Of a stretch of 64,000 bases of DNA, positions 15,181 through 25,078 are shown piece after piece. Origin of the DNA: Paenibacillus selenitireducens. Its GTDB lineage: Bacteria; Bacillota; Bacilli; Paenibacillales; Paenibacillaceae. How positions within the stretch are numbered: position 1 is the first letter of the stretch; the number at the start of each line of letters is the position of its first letter. The translations under genes and the position numbers were made by a program. Under the pieces are notes generated by a model, which did no database searches, was not told the origin of the DNA, and worked only from the letters and a program-made list of their open reading frames with translations. The stretch lies in NCBI RefSeq assembly GCF_002021565.1, contig NZ_MSZX01000001.1, positions 186,027 to 250,026 on the forward strand, read 5' to 3'.

Positions 15181-18100
15181 ATGGTAAAAAATAAATGTAT
15201 TAAACAAATTGTAAGCGCATTCATATCTCTAACTCTACTGTCGGCAATGTTCATAGATCAACGAAATCCCGTTCATGCCGCGGACTATACGGCCACAATA
15301 AATATCGATACGAATGTTGAATCGAGCTTAAGTGAAAACTTCGGGGGATATAATGGGGATTTTCAAACTTATGGCATCTTATACACGGATCAGACGGCCA
15401 TCGATTTGGCAAATGGATTGAATGGTCGTGTGTTCCGTTTTCCCTCCGGGACGGATAGTGACTATTTTGACATGAGGAGAGGGGATGACGATGACGAGTG
15501 GGTATCCCAATTTTTCGGAAAAATGCCCACATTCCATGCGGCCGTTAACGACGGGCAAATCTTGAGAGCCAAGCCTGACAAACATCAACTTCAGGGTTGG
15601 AAATATTTTCTCGACCACGTGCAGGGAGAAACCATGATTATTATCAATGGATTCACCGATACGCCAGAAACGGCAATGGCGATTGCGAAATATTGCAAGG
15701 ATAATCAGATTAAGGTTAGCGCCTACGAGCTGAGCAACGAAGCTTTTTTATTCAGTAAATTTTTTCCGACGGCAACGGATTATGCGGATAAAATGAAACC
15801 GTATTATGATGCAATCAAATCCGTAGATTCGAAAGCACAGGTAAACGTCATGTTTTCTCAAGGTGAAAAACCCGAATGGGATAAAGAACTGGCTGCTTAT
15901 CCAAACAAATATTGGGATGGCGTATCCTATCATTTTTATCGGGGCGGTGATCGGTATTCAACGTTCGACCAAGCGCGCAAAGACCTGAATTCCGCCTTGG
16001 CCGAGCGTACCAATTCGTATATTGATTCCTATTACCTTGCGAAAGGTAGACCTGATATGCCTGTAACGATAAGCGAGTTTAATACAACTCCTTCAACGAT
16101 GACCAATTTGTCCACATCTGGGATGATAAAAACGCTTTATAATGGCATATTCGCCGCTGAATATACGACCAGATTGTCCAGCCATCCCAATGTGAAACAT
16201 GTGCTTCTGCATGCAATGATGCAGTTTGGCACACAGCCCACCAATAGCTATGCTGTCGCGATGCGAGATGCATATGAAAAAAAGACGACATTAGATACAA
16301 CGGGTTACGATTTTGGTATTTATAAAAGCGGTGCTGCTTTAGGGTTGCAAATCACCTATGAAGCGATCAACAACAGCTCCCACTTATGGAAAACAACCAC
16401 TTTGGGAGGGGCAGAGGTTAACAAGTATTCGGGCAGCAACATGCCTGCTTTATATTCGCAGGCATATAAGGGGAAAAATAATAAAAACTATGTCATGATC
16501 ACAAACAAATCGGACAGTGCTCATACCGCAACAATCAACATGAACGGAGCTCCCGTAGCATCCAATATGACGAAAACATATATCTCATCAACAGACCCTG
16601 AAATAAAAAATACAGTGGCTGACCCCAATGCTATCGCCATTCAAACGGAAGATACACGCAATCCGGTAACGATTCCGCCATACAGCGTGATGAGAGTAGA
16701 ATGGGATGCTTCCGGAGGACAACTGCCGCAGCCTACTCGTATTGTTCAATCTATTGTTGGTAATAGTCAGGTTGAGCTAACTTGGCTTGATTCACTGCTT
16801 GCAACTGGATATCTCGTGAAGTACGGGACGACAGCTGGCGTTTATACAAATACGATAGATGCAGGCCAGTCAAAGAACTATACCGTGACGGGCTTATCCA
16901 ACGGAACAACCTATTACTTTGCGGTAAGTGCTAAGAATAATACAGGCTCAAGCGTTAATTCGAATGAAGTCGTTGCCAAGCTTGTAAAGCCAAGCGCTCC
17001 ATTGCTGGAAAGTCCGAAAGCAAAGGAAGGTTCCGTCGTACTTCATTGGAATAGTTCACCCAATGCTTCTGGATATTATGTGAAGGTTGGAACAGGATCC
17101 GGCAACTATACAACGGTTATAGATGTTGGCAATTCTATAGGCTACGAAGTGACCGGATTAACTAATGATACGGCTTATTATCTTACGGTATCCGCGTATA
17201 ACGGTATGGGAGAAGGCTTAAACTCCAGCGAATATAGCGCGGTTCCGAAGGTGAATTTACCCTATTCCCCTCACACAGTTCAAGCAATAGCAACTGGAAC
17301 GGGAGTTGATTTAACCTGGAGCCCCTCGTATTCAGAGAAATTTTATGAAAACTTTGAACTTGGAGACGGTTTATGGACGGTATTAAACGGTGAATGGGGG
17401 ACTGTTCATAGTACGGAAGGCGGTCTTGGCAGTACCAACGTGTACCGAAGCAGCAATTCTGCCGGTTATGGTATGAGCGTTGCCGGAGACAGCACTTGGA
17501 AAGACTATGTTGTTGAAGCTGGAATCGTAGCGCTCGATTCTGTTACGGGAAACTATGGCGTGGCCGCAAGATATGTGGACACGAATAATTACTATTATGC
17601 GTATTACGATTCTCAGGAGAAAAATTATAAAATTGTTAAGCGATTTCAAGGGACAGAGGCGGTTTTGGCTTCATCCGAGCCCATAGCGGATCCCTATTTT
17701 ATTCTTGGAGCAAATACGAATAATAAATTCAGATTTGAGGTATCGGGCGATAGGTTGACCCTGTATAGGGACGCAAATGTAATAGCTTCAGTGACAGATG
17801 GAAGTCATCCCCTTCTTTCCGGGAAAATAGGTCTTTACACGAACAACCAGCAGGCGGATTTCGACCGTGTGTCTGTGAGATTGGATAATGCGAGCGGTTA
17901 TGCCATCAAAAGAAGTACGAGTCTAAATGGCGTTTATACGACTGTAGTGAGCGGAGTAACAGGAAGTACCTACAAAGATACCAGCGCAAATCCGGCACTC
18001 CATAATTATTATGCAATTACAGCGTTAAATGACAGTGGAGAGAGCACATATACTTCTCCGCTATCGATTGCTTATCCAATGGAACCGTTAATCAATATCG

Positions 18101-20355
18101 CGCCAAGCGCTATATTATCCGTTGATTCCACCAATGGTTCGTTCAGTGCGAATAAGGCGGTAGATGGAATAAAGAATGACAACGGCAGCAGATGGCTTTC
18201 TTTAAGCGGAGAGCCGCATTATTTTCAGATGGAATGGCCAACGGACAAATGGATCAGCAGTATTCAAGTTTGGAGCGGACTCATCGGAGGATATGGGTTC
18301 CAAATCAAAGATTATTCGATTCAGTACTGGGACGGAGAAGAGTGGAGGACAGCGGCTGCTGTTACCGATAATAAAAATGATGTGAATGTTCGTTCCTACA
18401 ACATACTAGAATTGGATCATCCGATTATTACCAAAAAATTAAGAATGAACATAACGAAAGCCTCTGGCGCAGCCGGTTATACGGATGCCAGATTGTTAGA
18501 AATCGAAGTATTCGGTACGGATCGATATAAAAATATAGCGCCAAGCGCTGTGTTAGCTGTTGATTCGACGAATGGTTCATACAGTGCAAATAAGGCAGTA
18601 GATGGAATTAAAAATGACAATAGCAGCAGATGGCTTTCTTTAAGCGGCGAACCGCATTACTTTCAGATGGATTGGCCGGAGGAAAAGTTAATTAAAGGCA
18701 TCAACGTCTGGAGTGGGCTGATCGGGGGCAACGGATATCAAATCAAAGACTATACCATACAATATTGGGATGGGGCCAATTGGACAACCGCAGCGACTGT
18801 AACCGATAACACCTACGATGCCAACATGGGTTTGTACAATTCTCTGAAGTGGAGCACTCCCATTCCCACCAAGAAAATAAAAATGAACATAACGAAAGCC
18901 TCTGGCGCAGCGGGCTATACGGACGCAAGATTGTTGGAAATTGAAGTGATTGGAGCAGATTTACCCGCTACGACGGCGAATTTATCGCCTTCACAGCCGG
19001 ATGGACCCAATGGGCGGTACATGAATCCGGTTACCGTTACATTGTCCGCCCCGCATACATTATGGGGGGTTACACAGTCCGTATATAGTCTGGATAGTGG
19101 GAATACGTGGCTGGCATACACTGGGCCGATCACGTTTGAGCAGGATGGCGTCTACCCTATCCGTTATAGATCGGTGGATCATGAAGGCAATTCAGGGAGC
19201 ATTCAGACGGTTTCATTCATCATCGAAAGGAATTCTGACACGGTGGCACCTGTAACGACGGCGGCATTGTCTGCTGCTCCGAATGGCGAGGGCTGGTTTA
19301 AAGAAGATGTGACGGTTACCTTGACGGCTGTAGATGAATCAGCGGGTGCGGTGGGGACCGAATACAGTATCAATGGCGGGACTACAACTGCTTACGTGGC
19401 ACCATTTGTCATTCAAAACGAAGGAACGAATACGATTGGATATTTCTCTACAGATGCCGCAGGGAATGTGGAAGCGGCGAAATCTTTGCAGGTAAAATTA
19501 GATAAAACAGCGCCGGAGGCTATATTAACACAGTCCGGGCATGCAGTTACGGATGTGACATATGCGGATACGCTGAGATTTGATTTGATCAGTACAGATG
19601 CACTCTCGGGTGTGGCAACTCAGACGTTGACTTTGGATGGCGCTGTAATTAACAGCGGTCAAACCATTGCTGCAGGTAGTCTAGCATTAGGTGCACATAC
19701 AGTGCAATACAGTGTAGTGGATGCAGCGGGCAATTTGGTGCAGTCGACACAAACATTCAACGTGAATGCGGGGGTTGGGGCACCTGGTAAACCAGTTTTG
19801 TCAGATAATAACGGTCAAGCAACTGGATTAAAAGATGGTAACTATACAGTCACGATGAACATGTGGTGGGGGAATAACGGCTCGGTGTTCAAGTTGTACG
19901 AAAATGGCGTACTTATTCGTACGAATACTTTGACAGATGCGTCCCCGGCAGCACAAATGGCTAAAGTAGATGTGAAAGGCAAAGCGAACGGTACCTACAC
20001 CTATACAAGTGAACTTATTAATTCTTTCGGAACGACAACCAGCAACCCACTTGTGGTCATTATTACGGACGCTTCCCCAGGTAAACCGGTACTATCTCAA
20101 GATAATTGGGATGGAGATGGAAACTACAAGATAACGATGAACATGTGGTGGGGCACCAACGCTTCCGAATATCGCCTATACGAAAATGGCATTCTGATCG
20201 AAACGAAGAGCTTGAATGCAGCTTCTCCAAGTGCTCAAAGCGCCGTGACGACGATTGCTGGCAGAGCGATTGGTGTGTATGAGTACCGTTGTGAATGGGT
20301 CAATGCGGGTGGCGTTACCTCGAGTGATATGATTACAGTAAAAGTAACGAAATAA
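15181..20355 (+). CDS. Large secreted multi-domain clan-A glycoside hydrolase
   Basis: 1724 residues with a signal peptide (cleavage near VHA-AD, residue 33). Residues 35-425 form a TIM-barrel resembling GH51/GH79-type clan-A enzymes, with acid/base E187 (ELSNE) and nucleophile E299 (TISEFN), followed by a beta-sandwich to about 510. Then come two fibronectin III domains (about 515-700), a concanavalin-like module (about 720-900) inserted in a third Fn3-like segment, two tandem F5/8-type carbohydrate-binding modules (about 970-1110, 1115-1265), three Ig/Big-like beta modules, and two C-terminal repeats with a TMNMWWG motif like those of ChiA N-terminal domains. It probably binds and cuts a plant or microbial polysaccharide outside the cell. 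The exact family is uncertain. ATG 15181 follows AAAGGGG. Confidence 0.85.
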   Translation: MVKNKCIKQIVSAFISLTLLSAMFIDQRNPVHAADYTATINIDTNVESSLSENFGGYNGDFQTYGILYTDQTAIDLANGLNGRVFRFPSGTDSDYFDMRRGDDDDEWVSQFFGKMPTFHAAVNDGQILRAKPDKHQLQGWKYFLDHVQGETMIIINGFTDTPETAMAIAKYCKDNQIKVSAYELSNEAFLFSKFFPTATDYADKMKPYYDAIKSVDSKAQVNVMFSQGEKPEWDKELAAYPNKYWDGVSYHFYRGGDRYSTFDQARKDLNSALAERTNSYIDSYYLAKGRPDMPVTISEFNTTPSTMTNLSTSGMIKTLYNGIFAAEYTTRLSSHPNVKHVLLHAMMQFGTQPTNSYAVAMRDAYEKKTTLDTTGYDFGIYKSGAALGLQITYEAINNSSHLWKTTTLGGAEVNKYSGSNMPALYSQAYKGKNNKNYVMITNKSDSAHTATINMNGAPVASNMTKTYISSTDPEIKNTVADPNAIAIQTEDTRNPVTIPPYSVMRVEWDASGGQLPQPTRIVQSIVGNSQVELTWLDSLLATGYLVKYGTTAGVYTNTIDAGQSKNYTVTGLSNGTTYYFAVSAKNNTGSSVNSNEVVAKLVKPSAPLLESPKAKEGSVVLHWNSSPNASGYYVKVGTGSGNYTTVIDVGNSIGYEVTGLTNDTAYYLTVSAYNGMGEGLNSSEYSAVPKVNLPYSPHTVQAIATGTGVDLTWSPSYSEKFYENFELGDGLWTVLNGEWGTVHSTEGGLGSTNVYRSSNSAGYGMSVAGDSTWKDYVVEAGIVALDSVTGNYGVAARYVDTNNYYYAYYDSQEKNYKIVKRFQGTEAVLASSEPIADPYFILGANTNNKFRFEVSGDRLTLYRDANVIASVTDGSHPLLSGKIGLYTNNQQADFDRVSVRLDNASGYAIKRSTSLNGVYTTVVSGVTGSTYKDTSANPALHNYYAITALNDSGESTYTSPLSIAYPMEPLINIAPSAILSVDSTNGSFSANKAVDGIKNDNGSRWLSLSGEPHYFQMEWPTDKWISSIQVWSGLIGGYGFQIKDYSIQYWDGEEWRTAAAVTDNKNDVNVRSYNILELDHPIITKKLRMNITKASGAAGYTDARLLEIEVFGTDRYKNIAPSAVLAVDSTNGSYSANKAVDGIKNDNSSRWLSLSGEPHYFQMDWPEEKLIKGINVWSGLIGGNGYQIKDYTIQYWDGANWTTAATVTDNTYDANMGLYNSLKWSTPIPTKKIKMNITKASGAAGYTDARLLEIEVIGADLPATTANLSPSQPDGPNGRYMNPVTVTLSAPHTLWGVTQSVYSLDSGNTWLAYTGPITFEQDGVYPIRYRSVDHEGNSGSIQTVSFIIERNSDTVAPVTTAALSAAPNGEGWFKEDVTVTLTAVDESAGAVGTEYSINGGTTTAYVAPFVIQNEGTNTIGYFSTDAAGNVEAAKSLQVKLDKTAPEAILTQSGHAVTDVTYADTLRFDLISTDALSGVATQTLTLDGAVINSGQTIAAGSLALGAHTVQYSVVDAAGNLVQSTQTFNVNAGVGAPGKPVLSDNNGQATGLKDGNYTVTMNMWWGNNGSVFKLYENGVLIRTNTLTDASPAAQMAKVDVKGKANGTYTYTSELINSFGTTTSNPLVVIITDASPGKPVLSQDNWDGDGNYKITMNMWWGTNASEYRLYENGILIETKSLNAASPSAQSAVTTIAGRAIGVYEYRCEWVNAGGVTSSDMITVKVTK

Positions 20356-20399
20356 GAGGCAACCTATCCCCGCAATGACAATTGACTATCGAAAAGGAA

Positions 20400-21443
20400 T
20401 CATTTTAGCTGATGAGCAGCCGTAGTGCTCCCAATGAATAATTCGCCTTGAATACGGATGTGCTCATAGGGAAGGGCAGGATTAGCGATACGCCATAACA
20501 TCCGATCAGCTGCCCGGTATCCGGCTTCTCGGATTGACAGTAGAGGTCGGGTAAATAACGGCAGCTGCTCCGGTTGTTCATTCAGGATCCCTATCAAGGA
20601 AATATCTTGAGGAATGTTAAGTTGGAGCTCGGTACATAGCTGGTATACGGTGGCAACCTCTTCATTGACTCCGCAGATGATAGCTGTGGGGGCATAGTGA
20701 ATCAGCTTATTACGCAGCTCATCAAGCCACTCGGGATGCGTATTCCGCTGGCTAATCGAATGGACATCCGGATCAACCTCGATATGGAATTCATTCATAG
20801 CATGAAGGAAAGCCTGCCAGCGTAAAATAAAGCCTCGTTGGTAATGCGTATCACCCACATACATAATGCGGTGATGACCGATAGATCGCAGGTAGGCAAC
20901 AGCTTGATAGGTGGCTTCATAGATGTCCCAAATCACACTGTCTACTTTGGTCCCGAGAGGCGGAAAGCTTAACAGAATCTTCGGAATCGATAGACGAAAA
21001 AGTGCAGGCTCCCATGCCTTGGGGACGATGCTCGGGGCGATGAATAAGCCATCGGCAAATTCTAATCCGTGCTCTTCCAACCAGTCAGACATCTCGGTTT
21101 CCCGAATAGAAGTAGGGAGCATACAGGTTTCAATTTGATGGCCGAAGGAGGCGAATCGTTCATATAAGCCCTCAAATAATAGACGGTTGTAACTAACGGA
21201 TTGTTCGGTTTGTACAAGTAAGAACCGCTTGCGTTCAATTGGATAGGAGATGATGCGTTCCGCCCTTAGGCTGCGAATCTGGTCTTTCGTGAAGTAACCT
21301 AGCTTTTCCGCAGTTTCGACAATAAGCTGCCGGGTCGTCTCAGACATGCCCGGTTTTCCTTTTAAAGCTTTATTGACCGTTTGTACGGTTAGTCCTAGCT
21401 CCTTGGCAATAGTCTTTAGTGTAACCGGCTTACGAATGGGCAT
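20400..21443 (-). CDS. LacI family transcriptional regulator
   Basis: 347 residues. LacI helix-turn-helix at 7-28 (VTLKTIAKELGLTVQTVNKA) and hinge helix, then a periplasmic-binding-type sugar sensor domain from about 65 (FLLVQTEQSVSYNRLLFEGL) with the typical C-terminal SIREAGYRAADRM segment. It is divergent from the SGNH gene at 21582. The AAACTAAA-n-TTAAACT element between them is also found before the FAD oxidoreductase at 6.4 kb, so this protein is a candidate regulator of both, though the element is not a classic CG-centred LacI palindrome. It is convergent with the large glycosidase. Confidence 0.93.
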   Translation of the reverse strand: MPIRKPVTLKTIAKELGLTVQTVNKALKGKPGMSETTRQLIVETAEKLGYFTKDQIRSLRAERIISYPIERKRFLLVQTEQSVSYNRLLFEGLYERFASFGHQIETCMLPTSIRETEMSDWLEEHGLEFADGLFIAPSIVPKAWEPALFRLSIPKILLSFPPLGTKVDSVIWDIYEATYQAVAYLRSIGHHRIMYVGDTHYQRGFILRWQAFLHAMNEFHIEVDPDVHSISQRNTHPEWLDELRNKLIHYAPTAIICGVNEEVATVYQLCTELQLNIPQDISLIGILNEQPEQLPLFTRPLLSIREAGYRAADRMLWRIANPALPYEHIRIQGELFIGSTTAAHQLK

Positions 21444-21503
21444 GGAAGTGTACCTCTATTTTTCTGGATTCATACACCTATCGTATCATGTACTCATTAT
21501 TGA

Positions 21504-21548
21504 TTAAACTAAAATTAAACTTTATCATCGATTGCTACACTTTATAAT
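21504..21548 (+). promoter_or_regulatory. Promoter with TTAAACT direct-repeat operator
   Basis: TTAAACTAAAATTAAACT (21504-21521) contains two TTAAACT direct repeats and precedes TATAAT (21543-21548) by 21 bp. Same layout as 6323-6366. It lies between the divergent LacI and SGNH genes. Confidence 0.55.
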
Positions 21549-21581
21549 GGGAGAGACGGATGATTAGGGGGAAGAAGAAAC

Positions 21582-22208
21582 ATGGAGCTTATAAATGATG
21601 AACGACGATGGTATGGAAAAAGCTGGTGTACACTGGGTGATAGTATTACAGCAGCTAATGGCTATCAACCTTTGGTAGGTGCGGCATTAGGCTTCTCCGT
21701 TATTACGAATGCAGGACAAAGCGGATGCCCGCTTACTGCAGGCGGTGACCGGGATTATGGCGCAACCGTGCATATAGGACGCAAGATGGAGCTCGGTTAT
21801 GATTGTGTTACGATCTTCGCGGGTACCAATGATTTTCGTCTGGACAAACCGATAGGACGGAAGGAAGATCGAGATATTCATACGTTCTATGGGGCATATA
21901 TCGAATTAGTGGAGGATATTCTTACGAAAAATCCCGCATGCCGTCTGAGCTTATGGACGCCTCTACAGCGTGATAAGGACGGCTTTGACATACACTCCGT
22001 CAACCAAGCTGGCCATCGGCTGATTGATTATGTCGAGGTCATTCAGGCCATAGGCCTTGAATATGCTCTGCCTGTGCTGAACTTATATGCTGAGAGTGGG
22101 TTCAACCGCTTCACACTTTCCGTTCTCACTTCAGATCGTTTGCATCCTAATGAGCAGGGCTATGCGCGTATTGCTTCGATGGCAAGCAGCTTTTTGGCGC
22201 GACTCTAG
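21582..22208 (+). CDS. SGNH/GDSL-type hydrolase (probable carbohydrate esterase)
   Basis: 208 residues with all four SGNH blocks: GDS with catalytic S21 (TLGDSIT), oxyanion Gly in NAGQSG (about 45), N83 in AGTND, and D185/H188 in DRLHPN near the C-terminus. There is no signal peptide, so it is cytoplasmic. In this setting the likely job is removal of acetyl or similar esters from imported oligosaccharides; the substrate is inferred from context. ATG 21582 follows AGGGGG. It is transcribed alone, from a promoter facing the LacI gene, and ends at the terminator 22258-22292. Confidence 0.9.
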   Translation: MELINDERRWYGKSWCTLGDSITAANGYQPLVGAALGFSVITNAGQSGCPLTAGGDRDYGATVHIGRKMELGYDCVTIFAGTNDFRLDKPIGRKEDRDIHTFYGAYIELVEDILTKNPACRLSLWTPLQRDKDGFDIHSVNQAGHRLIDYVEVIQAIGLEYALPVLNLYAESGFNRFTLSVLTSDRLHPNEQGYARIASMASSFLARL

Positions 22209-22257
22209 CACCTTGGTTTCCCTTGTCACTCAACCACTTGAAAATCACTAAAATCTC

Positions 22258-22292
22258 GGAACCTACGCCGCGTTGGCTGGGTTCCTTTTTTT
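22258..22292 (+). terminator. Rho-independent terminator
   Basis: GGAACC..CC / GG..GGGTTCC hairpin with seven T. Its right half equals that of the terminator at 38810-38843. Confidence 0.75.
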
Positions 22293-22317
22293 GTGGCAAG
22301 CGTAGCCCTGTTAAAAA

Positions 22318-22396
22318 TTATTTGATATTTGATCAAATATCAAATAAAGCGTTTACAAGGGTATCCAGATATGATATTGTATCAAATATCAAATAA
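22318..22396 (+). promoter_or_regulatory. GntR promoter with two operators and a cre-like site
   Basis: A 30-bp perfect palindrome (22318-22347) with half TTATTTGATATTTGA, and a second imperfect copy (22372-22396) ending in the same ATCAAATATCAAATAA. Between them lie TTTACA (22351-22356) and TATTGT (22374-22379), spaced 17 bp, so the operators flank and overlap the promoter. AAAGCGTTTACA (22345-22356), read in reverse, matches a catabolite responsive element at 12 of 14 positions. Autoregulation by the downstream GntR protein plus carbon catabolite control is likely. Confidence 0.7.
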
Positions 22397-22417
22397 AAAG
22401 ATCATAGAGGAGATAAC

Positions 22418-23098
22418 ATGATGAATGTAACACCGGAATCAGCCTTAAATGAAACGACCTACTCTCGGGTTCGGGATAAATTGCGCCAAGATATTTTATC
22501 AGGTGAATTTAAACCTGGCGTACGCTTGCGGATCGTCGATTTGTCCAATCGTTACGGCGTCAGTCAGATGCCGATTCGGGAAGCTCTCCAGCAGCTTCAA
22601 GGAGAAGGGCTCGTTAGCCTGCTGCCTCATAAAGGAGCAAGCGTACGGGAAGTGAATGAGAAGTTTGTATCTGACATGTACGATATCCGTATGGCGATTG
22701 AAACGATGTTAGTTCGCAATGGCGTACCTTACATGAAGGATAGCGATTACAACAGACTTGTCACCATCGAAGAGCAATATGAGAAGGCGGCTGAGGAAGG
22801 GGATATGTTGTTATGTTTGAAGCTTAATGAGAGCTTTCACAAAATCATCAATAATCTGGCGCAAAATGAAGAGGCGATTCGCATTATTGACCGACATTGG
22901 GGACTGATTGACAGCATGCGCCAAATTTTTGGCTCGAACCGAGGAAACGATATTGTGAACGATCATCGGATGCTGCTGGAGGCTTTGAAAAGTCGAGATG
23001 CAGAAGCTGCTACAAGCATTACCAGAGATCATGTCATCAAAGCCAAAGAGGATTTGATTGCCAGAATCAAAGAAACGGGAAAATCATCTAAAGCCTAG
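22418..23098 (+). CDS. GntR family regulator, FadR/FCD subfamily
   Basis: 226 residues. N-terminal winged helix (about 15-80; LSNRYGVSQMPIREALQQLQ) and an all-helical FCD ligand domain (about 90-215) with the Asp/His residues that usually hold a metal for carboxylate ligands (DIRMAIE, NESFHKI, DHRMLL, RDHV). FCD regulators often sense sugar acids, which agrees with the enolase-superfamily dehydratase downstream. Start ATG 22418 or 22421 after GAGGAG. It sits at the head of the importer/catabolic cluster and has two large palindromic operators in its own promoter. Confidence 0.93.
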   Translation: MMNVTPESALNETTYSRVRDKLRQDILSGEFKPGVRLRIVDLSNRYGVSQMPIREALQQLQGEGLVSLLPHKGASVREVNEKFVSDMYDIRMAIETMLVRNGVPYMKDSDYNRLVTIEEQYEKAAEEGDMLLCLKLNESFHKIINNLAQNEEAIRIIDRHWGLIDSMRQIFGSNRGNDIVNDHRMLLEALKSRDAEAATSITRDHVIKAKEDLIARIKETGKSSKA

Positions 23099-23116
23099 AT
23101 GTTTTTCGCTCTAATA

Positions 23117-23130
23117 ATAAAGCGCTTACA
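23117..23130 (+). promoter_or_regulatory. cre-like site
   Basis: AAAGCGCTTACA, in reverse TGTAAGCGCTTTA, fits the catabolite responsive element consensus at 12 of 14 positions. It lies between the GntR gene and the permease operon, 20-30 nt before the start codon. Confidence 0.45.
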
Positions 23131-23147
23131 AGAGAAGGGGGATGGGC

Positions 23148-24116
23148 GTGTTGTACGATCAAACGGTGACAAACCTCAAAGAGCCTGGAAAGTCACTGCA
23201 ACGGAGAAGAAAGTGGTCCCAAATCCGAAAAGACAAGCTATTATATTTCATGGCTGTGCCAGGGGTTTTGTTCTTTCTTGTGTTCCATTACATACCGATG
23301 TACGGCATTTTGCTCGCATTTAAAAAATACAACATCTATCAAGGCTTTTTCGCCAGCGAATGGATTGGGCTGGATAATTTCAGAACGCTGTTTGGCATGT
23401 ATGGATTCGACAGAGCTTTGAAAAACACCATTATCATTTCTATATACCAACTGGTGTTTGCGTTTCCAGTCCCGATTATTTTGTCTATTTTGCTGAATGA
23501 AATGCGGCATAAATTGTATAAGAAATTCGTACAAACGTCGATTTACTTGCCTCATTTTGTGTCATGGATTATTATTTCAGGCATTTTGTTTGCTATCTTT
23601 TCTCCATCCACCGGAGTCATAAAAGAAATCGCTGGTTTTTTCGGGCATGAAGGTGTGACCTTCAACCTGCTGAGCAGCAAGGAATATTTTCGTGGCCTGC
23701 TTGTTGTATCTAATATTTGGAAGGAAGCAGGCTTCGGTACGGTCCTTTATCTCGCTACCATTGCTACGATTGATCAGCAGATGTACGAGGCGGCTAAAGT
23801 GGATGGCGCGAAGAAATGGCAGCAAATTTGGCATGTTACGCTGCCGGGTTTGCGGACGACGATTGTCATATTACTCATATTTCGTGTAGGGAGCATGCTC
23901 AATACCGGCCTGGATCAAGTGTTTGCCCTCTACAACCCCCAGGTTTATGAGGTTAGTGAAATTTTGGATACGTATATCTACAAACTGGCTTTTCAGGAAG
24001 CAAAATATGATTTGGCTACGGCATCGGGTTTGTTTAAATCGGTCATTAGTCTAGTTCTTGTTTTATTTACAAATTTTATTGCGAAAAAAATTGATTCGGA
24101 AAGCGGGTTACTGTAA
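23148..24116 (+). CDS. ABC sugar importer permease, LplB type (second system)
   Basis: 322 residues from GTG 23148, placed 6 nt after AAGGGGG; ATG 23142 is only 1-2 nt from that site and unlikely. Six membrane helices, YIPMYGILLAFKKYNIYQGF near the N-terminus and EAA loop QQMYEAAKVDGAKKWQQIWH. Strong similarity to the permease at 11540-12505 in all motifs. First transport gene of the GntR-controlled cluster; it pairs with the next permease. No ATPase is encoded nearby. Confidence 0.92.
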   Translation: MLYDQTVTNLKEPGKSLQRRRKWSQIRKDKLLYFMAVPGVLFFLVFHYIPMYGILLAFKKYNIYQGFFASEWIGLDNFRTLFGMYGFDRALKNTIIISIYQLVFAFPVPIILSILLNEMRHKLYKKFVQTSIYLPHFVSWIIISGILFAIFSPSTGVIKEIAGFFGHEGVTFNLLSSKEYFRGLLVVSNIWKEAGFGTVLYLATIATIDQQMYEAAKVDGAKKWQQIWHVTLPGLRTTIVILLIFRVGSMLNTGLDQVFALYNPQVYEVSEILDTYIYKLAFQEAKYDLATASGLFKSVISLVLVLFTNFIAKKIDSESGLL

Positions 24117-24144
24117 CTGGTTTCGTACAGAGGAGGAACGTCTA

Positions 24145-25023
24145 GTGAAAGAATCGTTTGGGGAACGTGTAGGGCAATTCGTTTTGAATGTCGGTATGCT
24201 CCTGTTATCTATCGTTACCTTGTATCCCTTTTGGCATGTGCTGATGTATTCGCTGAGTGATCCGAAGCTGGCAATGGGTGGAGGGCTATTTTTTTGGCCG
24301 AAGGGTTTTTCTCTAACTTCCTATGAACTGCTGCTTCAAAGTAAAGGGATTTTTATTGCTTATGGAAACTCCATTTTCCGCTTAGTTGTAGGAACCGCGA
24401 TCAATATTGTGTTCACCGCCATCTTGGCTTATCCCCTATCCATTCGAAGATTTAGGGGAAGAAACGCCATTACGCTCATGATTTTTTTCACGATGTTGTT
24501 CAGCGGTGGTATGATCCCGACTTACCTGATTGTCAAAGAACTCGGTATGATCGATTCCATTTGGTCGCTCATTATTCCAACCGCTATTAGTGCATGGAAC
24601 CTGATTATCCTGAAAAATTACTTTCAGAGCATACCTGCCGAGCTCGAAGAATCGGCAAACATTGATGGAGCCGCTCCGTTGCGCATTTTATTTTCGATCA
24701 TCCTGCCCGTATCGGGTCCTGTTATCGCCGCAATCGCTTTATTTTACGGAGTAGCCCATTGGAACTCGTATTTTGATGCTATTCTTTACATCAACTCTGA
24801 TGCGAAACAAGTACTTCAAGTGTTTTTACGAACGATGCTGCAGAGCAGCTCGTTACAGCAGGTTCAAGGGACGGATAACTTTGCAGCCACAATCGGATTG
24901 GTCACCGAAGAATCGGTCAAAATGGCTACTGTTGTTGCTTCCGTGATTCCGATGCTGATCGTGTATCCACTTTTACAAAAATATTATGTCAAAGGCGTCA
25001 TGGTGGGATCCATCAAAGGTTAG
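24145..25023 (+). CDS. ABC sugar importer permease, YtcP type (second system)
   Basis: 292 residues from GTG 24145, directly behind GAGGAGGA; the open frame extends upstream into the previous gene but without a ribosome site. Six membrane helices, EAA loop LEESANIDGAAPLRILFSII, C-terminus YYVKGVMVGSIKG. 28 nt after the LplB-type partner. Works with the lipoprotein at 25079. Confidence 0.92.
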   Translation: MKESFGERVGQFVLNVGMLLLSIVTLYPFWHVLMYSLSDPKLAMGGGLFFWPKGFSLTSYELLLQSKGIFIAYGNSIFRLVVGTAINIVFTAILAYPLSIRRFRGRNAITLMIFFTMLFSGGMIPTYLIVKELGMIDSIWSLIIPTAISAWNLIILKNYFQSIPAELEESANIDGAAPLRILFSIILPVSGPVIAAIALFYGVAHWNSYFDAILYINSDAKQVLQVFLRTMLQSSSLQQVQGTDNFAATIGLVTEESVKMATVVASVIPMLIVYPLLQKYYVKGVMVGSIKG

Positions 25024-25078
25024 ATTTTGAAGAGCGCTAGTAAGCTCTCGAAATAGATATTACTTAGGGGGGACATAT

